Of a stretch of DNA of 64,000 bases, positions 61,453 through 64,000 are shown piece by piece. The translations under genes and the position numbers were made by a program. Within the stretch, counting starts at the first letter, position 1; the number at the start of each line of letters is the position of its first letter. The DNA comes from Clostridia bacterium (lineage in GTDB: Bacteria; Bacillota; Clostridia; Christensenellales; Borkfalkiaceae). Where the stretch lies: positions 1 through 64,000 of the forward strand of contig JAFTSN010000025.1 of assembly GCA_017467275.1 (NCBI GenBank), in the 5' to 3' direction. The notes below the pieces were generated by a model. It was not told where the DNA came from, searched no databases, and was given only the letters and a program-made list of their open reading frames with translations.

Positions 61453-62177
61453 ACGAGAAGGTTGAAATAGTCTATCGCGTCGGAAAGAGCAGGCAACGAG
61501 GGATAATCGATCTCGCGCGGCAGCGACAGCGCGGAATCGGCGCCCACGTGCGTGACGTCCGCTTTCCCGCCGCCCTTGGTCGTCACGAGCGCGTTGCCGA
61601 TACCGACGAACGCCCCCGGCTGCGGCGCAAATATACTCTCCGTGAGATCAAGCCCCATAATGAGCTCCAAAACGCCGCCCCGAAGCGCCTCTATCCAAAC
61701 GGAATAGAGCTCGGTGACGTCGGTATACGCCGCGCCCTTGAGCTGTTCAAGCCCGTCGAGCACGATAATGAGCTTGGGATACCCCTCGCTCTGCGAACGC
61801 ATACGCACGAGCTCCAAGACCGTCTTTAACGCCTCCGAAAGCTCTGCGGCCGTCTTCACGTAGGGAACCGTGACGTCCGCGTTTTTAAGTCGCAAAAGCT
61901 CGCCGTATTCCGCATTGGGCGAAAGGAGCAAAAATTGCGCCTCCGACTTATCGTAAACGCAGGCGAGCGTGAGGATGAGGCGGCGGATAAAATCTCCGCG
62001 GCTGCCGCCCGTCACGCAAGTGTGATGATACCAATCGGGACGCTCCTCCTTATGCGAGACGATGAATTCCCCCGTGCCGCTAAGCCCCAAGGGAATACAC
62101 TCCCGCAAATTTTCAAAACGGTATACGTTCCGCTTTGCCTCTCCCGAAAGGAGCTCGATAAATTCTTCCGCTCTCAT
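61449..62177 (-). CDS. Degenerate FtsK/SpoIIIE-like ATPase-domain protein
   Basis: This 242-residue protein resembles an FtsK ATPase core in order and spacing: a P-loop-like strand HHTCVTGGSRGDFIRRLILTL, then QFLLLSPNAEYGELL (the position of the LIDPK strand), helical YVKTAAELSEALKTVLEL and a Walker B-like LIIVLDGLEQL. The Walker A lysine and serine are gone (TGGSRGDF for GxxGxGKS), so ATP hydrolysis is doubtful. It may be a regulatory or structural relative. It lacks membrane helices. A promoter at 62227-62255 starts the four-gene unit. Confidence 0.62.
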   Translation of the reverse strand: MRAEEFIELLSGEAKRNVYRFENLRECIPLGLSGTGEFIVSHKEERPDWYHHTCVTGGSRGDFIRRLILTLACVYDKSEAQFLLLSPNAEYGELLRLKNADVTVPYVKTAAELSEALKTVLELVRMRSQSEGYPKLIIVLDGLEQLKGAAYTDVTELYSVWIEALRGGVLELIMGLDLTESIFAPQPGAFVGIGNALVTTKGGGKADVTHVGADSALSLPREIDYPSLPALSDAIDYFNLLV

Positions 62178-62226
62178 GCTCTCCGCCTTTTTGCCGACCT
62201 TATCGGCTGTCGTCTTATTTCTTTAT

Positions 62227-62255
62227 AGTATAGCACTGTTTTTTTAAAAAGTCAA
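62227..62255 (-). promoter_or_regulatory. Promoter of the FtsK-like/mutY unit
   Basis: TTGACT (62250-62255), a 17-bp spacer and TATACT (62227-62232). Confidence 0.72.
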
Positions 62256-62276
62256 GTGGCCGAAGAAGAATATAAC

Positions 62277-62301
62277 CCGAGCTAGCCAAAGGCGCGCTCG
62301 G
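62277..62301 (-). terminator. Possible terminator after the HtrA-like gene
   Basis: CCGAGC (62277-62282) pairs with GCTCGG (62296-62301). The following T-rich run is interrupted, so this is weak. Confidence 0.45.
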
Positions 62302-62315
62302 ATCATATACTTTCG

Positions 62316-63755
62316 CTATGCGATTTCGTTGAAGTAATCGGAATAGAAGGTTATTGTGACCGTCTTTTCTATCCCCTTTCTCAAAACCTTGAGGGTCAGC
62401 GTGTCGCCCTCGCGGATGGTAAGCATCAGATCGATCACGTGATATCTGCGCTCAATCGCAACCGTCTCCCCGCCGTTCACTTGCGCCGAAACGAGCACGT
62501 CGTTCGCCTCCAACCCGCAGACGTCTGCAACAGAGCGCACGTCCACGGACGAAATCGCAATCTCCTCCACAATTTTGAGCCGCTTACTCTGTTCGTCCCA
62601 AACCGCCTTGGAATCGGTCGTCCCGATCTTAACGCCAAGCGTGGCACGCTTAACCTTTAAGCCGTTTGCCTTAAGGTTTCCGACCACGTTCATAACCTGA
62701 TTGATGGGTAGCGCATAGCCCATATTTTCGACGTCTTTTTCCACGTTCTTCGCGCTCGGGATTCCGATCAGCTTTCCCTGCGAATCAAAGAGCGCACCGC
62801 CCGAATTTCCGTGGTTGATTGCCGCGTCCGTCCGCATCACGCGAAAATCCAATTCCGTCACGGTATCCGCGCCCGTCATGGAGATATACTCCGAATCGAC
62901 GGACAATACTCCCTCCGAAACGGAAATGCCGTCTCCCTCGGGGTTTCCGATTGCATACACCTTTTCGCCCACACGCACGGTATTGGAATCGCCGATTTCC
63001 GCCGCCACCATCTCGCTCTCACGGAGCACGGAGCTACCAGACACCTCCAAAACCGCAACGTCGTAAGTCATGGACCCGCCGATATACGTTGCGCGGATCC
63101 CGCCCGCACCGCCGTCAACCCCTGTGGTGTAGTCCTTCTCCTCGTTGTTTACGGTAAGCGTTTTATAGGAGGTTCTCGTAAAGCTCATGAGTCCGCCGTA
63201 GGGATACAGCCAAATCTCGTCGGAGATATGGTTTTCGTCCAAGCTTGCCGCGCCGTAAACGACGTGATAATTCGTGATCACGAGCGCGTTGCCGTTCTCC
63301 TTATCCAGCCAATAAACAACCCCGCTGCCCGCGGCGTTCTTCTTATAGTTGAGCGTTTCCGTGACGTAGTAGCCGACCTTATATTCAAGCTGATAGTCAA
63401 AGGCGCAATACACGCTCACAACCGACATCACATTCTTGGCGATTGTGTCCGTGTCGTTGGTTTCGCTGACGTTCACGTTTAAATATTCCTTTAAAAAGTC
63501 GTTGAAGCTGCCCTCATTGCCCTGCCCGAGCCAAGCCTCGTAGATCTCCTCGATCGTCGGACTTTTCGCATCCTCGCCGTCCTTACCTTTGAGGCTTAAC
63601 AGCCACTCCTCCTCCGTGCCGACAAAAGAGCCGTTCTCCACCGCGATATCGTAAGCGCTCTTGCTTTCGGAAAAATCGCAAGCCGCTGAACCGAACGCCG
63701 TCAACGCCGCAATGAGACTCACCGCCGCCATTTTTAAAATTTTCGTTATTTTCAT
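62316..63755 (-). CDS. HtrA/DegP-like serine protease, probable lipoprotein
   Basis: This 479-residue protein starts with a signal peptide (residues 1-25) and a lipobox-like Ser-Ala-Ala-Cys26, so it is likely anchored outside the membrane. Residues 30-60 carry a YDIAVENG...EEEWLLSLKGKDG segment. The protease domain has His164 (TNYHVV), Asp232 (YDVAV) and Ser318 (HGNSGGAL), a complete trypsin-like triad. A PDZ-like domain (about 370-475) ends the chain. It probably degrades misfolded exported proteins. The start ATG 63755 has GGGAGGA upstream, and a TATAAT box (63799-63804) lacks a clear -35. Confidence 0.87.
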   Translation of the reverse strand: MKITKILKMAAVSLIAALTAFGSAACDFSESKSAYDIAVENGSFVGTEEEWLLSLKGKDGEDAKSPTIEEIYEAWLGQGNEGSFNDFLKEYLNVNVSETNDTDTIAKNVMSVVSVYCAFDYQLEYKVGYYVTETLNYKKNAAGSGVVYWLDKENGNALVITNYHVVYGAASLDENHISDEIWLYPYGGLMSFTRTSYKTLTVNNEEKDYTTGVDGGAGGIRATYIGGSMTYDVAVLEVSGSSVLRESEMVAAEIGDSNTVRVGEKVYAIGNPEGDGISVSEGVLSVDSEYISMTGADTVTELDFRVMRTDAAINHGNSGGALFDSQGKLIGIPSAKNVEKDVENMGYALPINQVMNVVGNLKANGLKVKRATLGVKIGTTDSKAVWDEQSKRLKIVEEIAISSVDVRSVADVCGLEANDVLVSAQVNGGETVAIERRYHVIDLMLTIREGDTLTLKVLRKGIEKTVTITFYSDYFNEIA

Positions 63756-63902
63756 TCGGAATTCCTCCCGTTTAAACGGATTCCACCGCTTTTTATTTAT
63801 TATAGACCAACTTTTCGTTTATTAATTTACGGTTATTTGAAAAGTATGTGAACGTTTCTTAATATTATAGACAATTCTCTAGCGCATTCGGTTGGTAAAA
63901 GC

Positions 63903-64000
63903 TTAGAAGCCGCCCAGCTCGTCGAGCGTTAAGGAAAACGAGGGAATAAAATGCTCGAAGAAATAGTCAATCTCGGGCATCTTGCGGTTTTTCAGCTCCG
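63903..64000 (-). CDS. Partial gene, C-terminus only, unrecognised
   Basis: On the minus strand the last 32 codons end EIDYFFEHFIPSFSLTLDE, then LGGF and TAA 63903-63905. Codon use matches neighbouring genes. The family cannot be recognised from this fragment. Its stop lies 148 bp upstream of the HtrA-like start, so the two could share a transcript. Confidence 0.5.
   Translation of the reverse strand, partial: ELKNRKMPEIDYFFEHFIPSFSLTLDELGGF

Overview
The window is chromosomal DNA of a Gram-positive anaerobe, most likely an uncultured gut Clostridia (Bacillota). The evidence is the gene content and order, not a database match. The diagnostic blocks are rpmE / yqhQ-prmC / prfA, the tgt-yajC-TIGR04086-secD-secF-recJ-relA-MBL-hemZ run, rpsO-pnp, rpsB-tsf, DUF1292-ruvX, type III glutamine synthetase, QueH, and a DUF1538 permease with a PII partner. 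Shine-Dalgarno sites are strong and sigma-A promoters are near consensus. Most genes are on the minus strand. No tRNA, rRNA or CRISPR array was seen.

Layout. 0-0.14 kb: the 5' end of an IS3-family element cut by the window edge. 0.18-2.1 kb: a TIM-barrel isomerase and an acetyltransferase-like protein. 2.2-9.1 kb: one minus-strand run from a SWIM zinc-finger protein through two unknown proteins, a serine beta-lactamase-like hydrolase and an alpha/beta-hydrolase/shikimate-kinase fusion to an RluA pseudouridine synthase. 9.1-13 kb: rlmD with an orphan copy of its 3' end, then a membrane protein, a J-like protein and DUF5685. 13-20 kb: thrC, a P-loop protein, an aminotransferase, prfA, a YqhQ-PrmC fusion and rpmE. 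20-24.6 kb: plus-strand MDR dehydrogenase and YfcE phosphodiesterase, then queH diverging from rubredoxin and a zinc-ribbon membrane protein. 24.7-32.1 kb: glnN, a THUMP methyltransferase, a divergent pair of membrane proteins, tsf and rpsB. 32.3-32.9 kb: a small AT-rich XRE/RHH regulator cassette. 32.9-41.8 kb: PII-like protein and DUF1538 permease, DUF1292, ruvX, YtxH-like protein, an ABC exporter, a Cys-tailed membrane protein, pnp and rpsO. 42-53.9 kb: the hemZ to tgt protein-export, stringent-response and repair block. 53.9-54.65 kb: a stem-loop array, a broken XRE regulator and a dispersed repeat. 54.65-58.8 kb: a heterodimeric ABC exporter with its MarR regulator. 59.1-64 kb: LOG-like protein, iron-sulfur flavoprotein, mutY, a degenerate FtsK-like protein, an HtrA-like lipoprotein and a partial gene.

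How parts fit together. The core blocks supply translation (S2, EF-Ts, S15, L31, RF1 and its methylase), RNA turnover and modification (PNPase, RluA, RlmD, THUMP methyltransferase, Tgt, QueH), Sec export (SecD, SecF, YajC) and DNA repair (RecJ, MutY, RuvX). The accessory parts are the SWIM operon, the XRE/RHH cassette with three matching 19-bp operators, the nonsense-mutated XRE gene, and a family of about 124-bp repeats with terminal inverted repeats that abut gene stop codons. I found no complete new defence or metabolic system. The best candidates for something undescribed are the stop-codon-abutting repeat, the six-hairpin array near 54 kb and the terminator-bounded XRE/RHH cassette. Two genes (queH, ruvX) have promoters that place transcription start exactly on the ATG.
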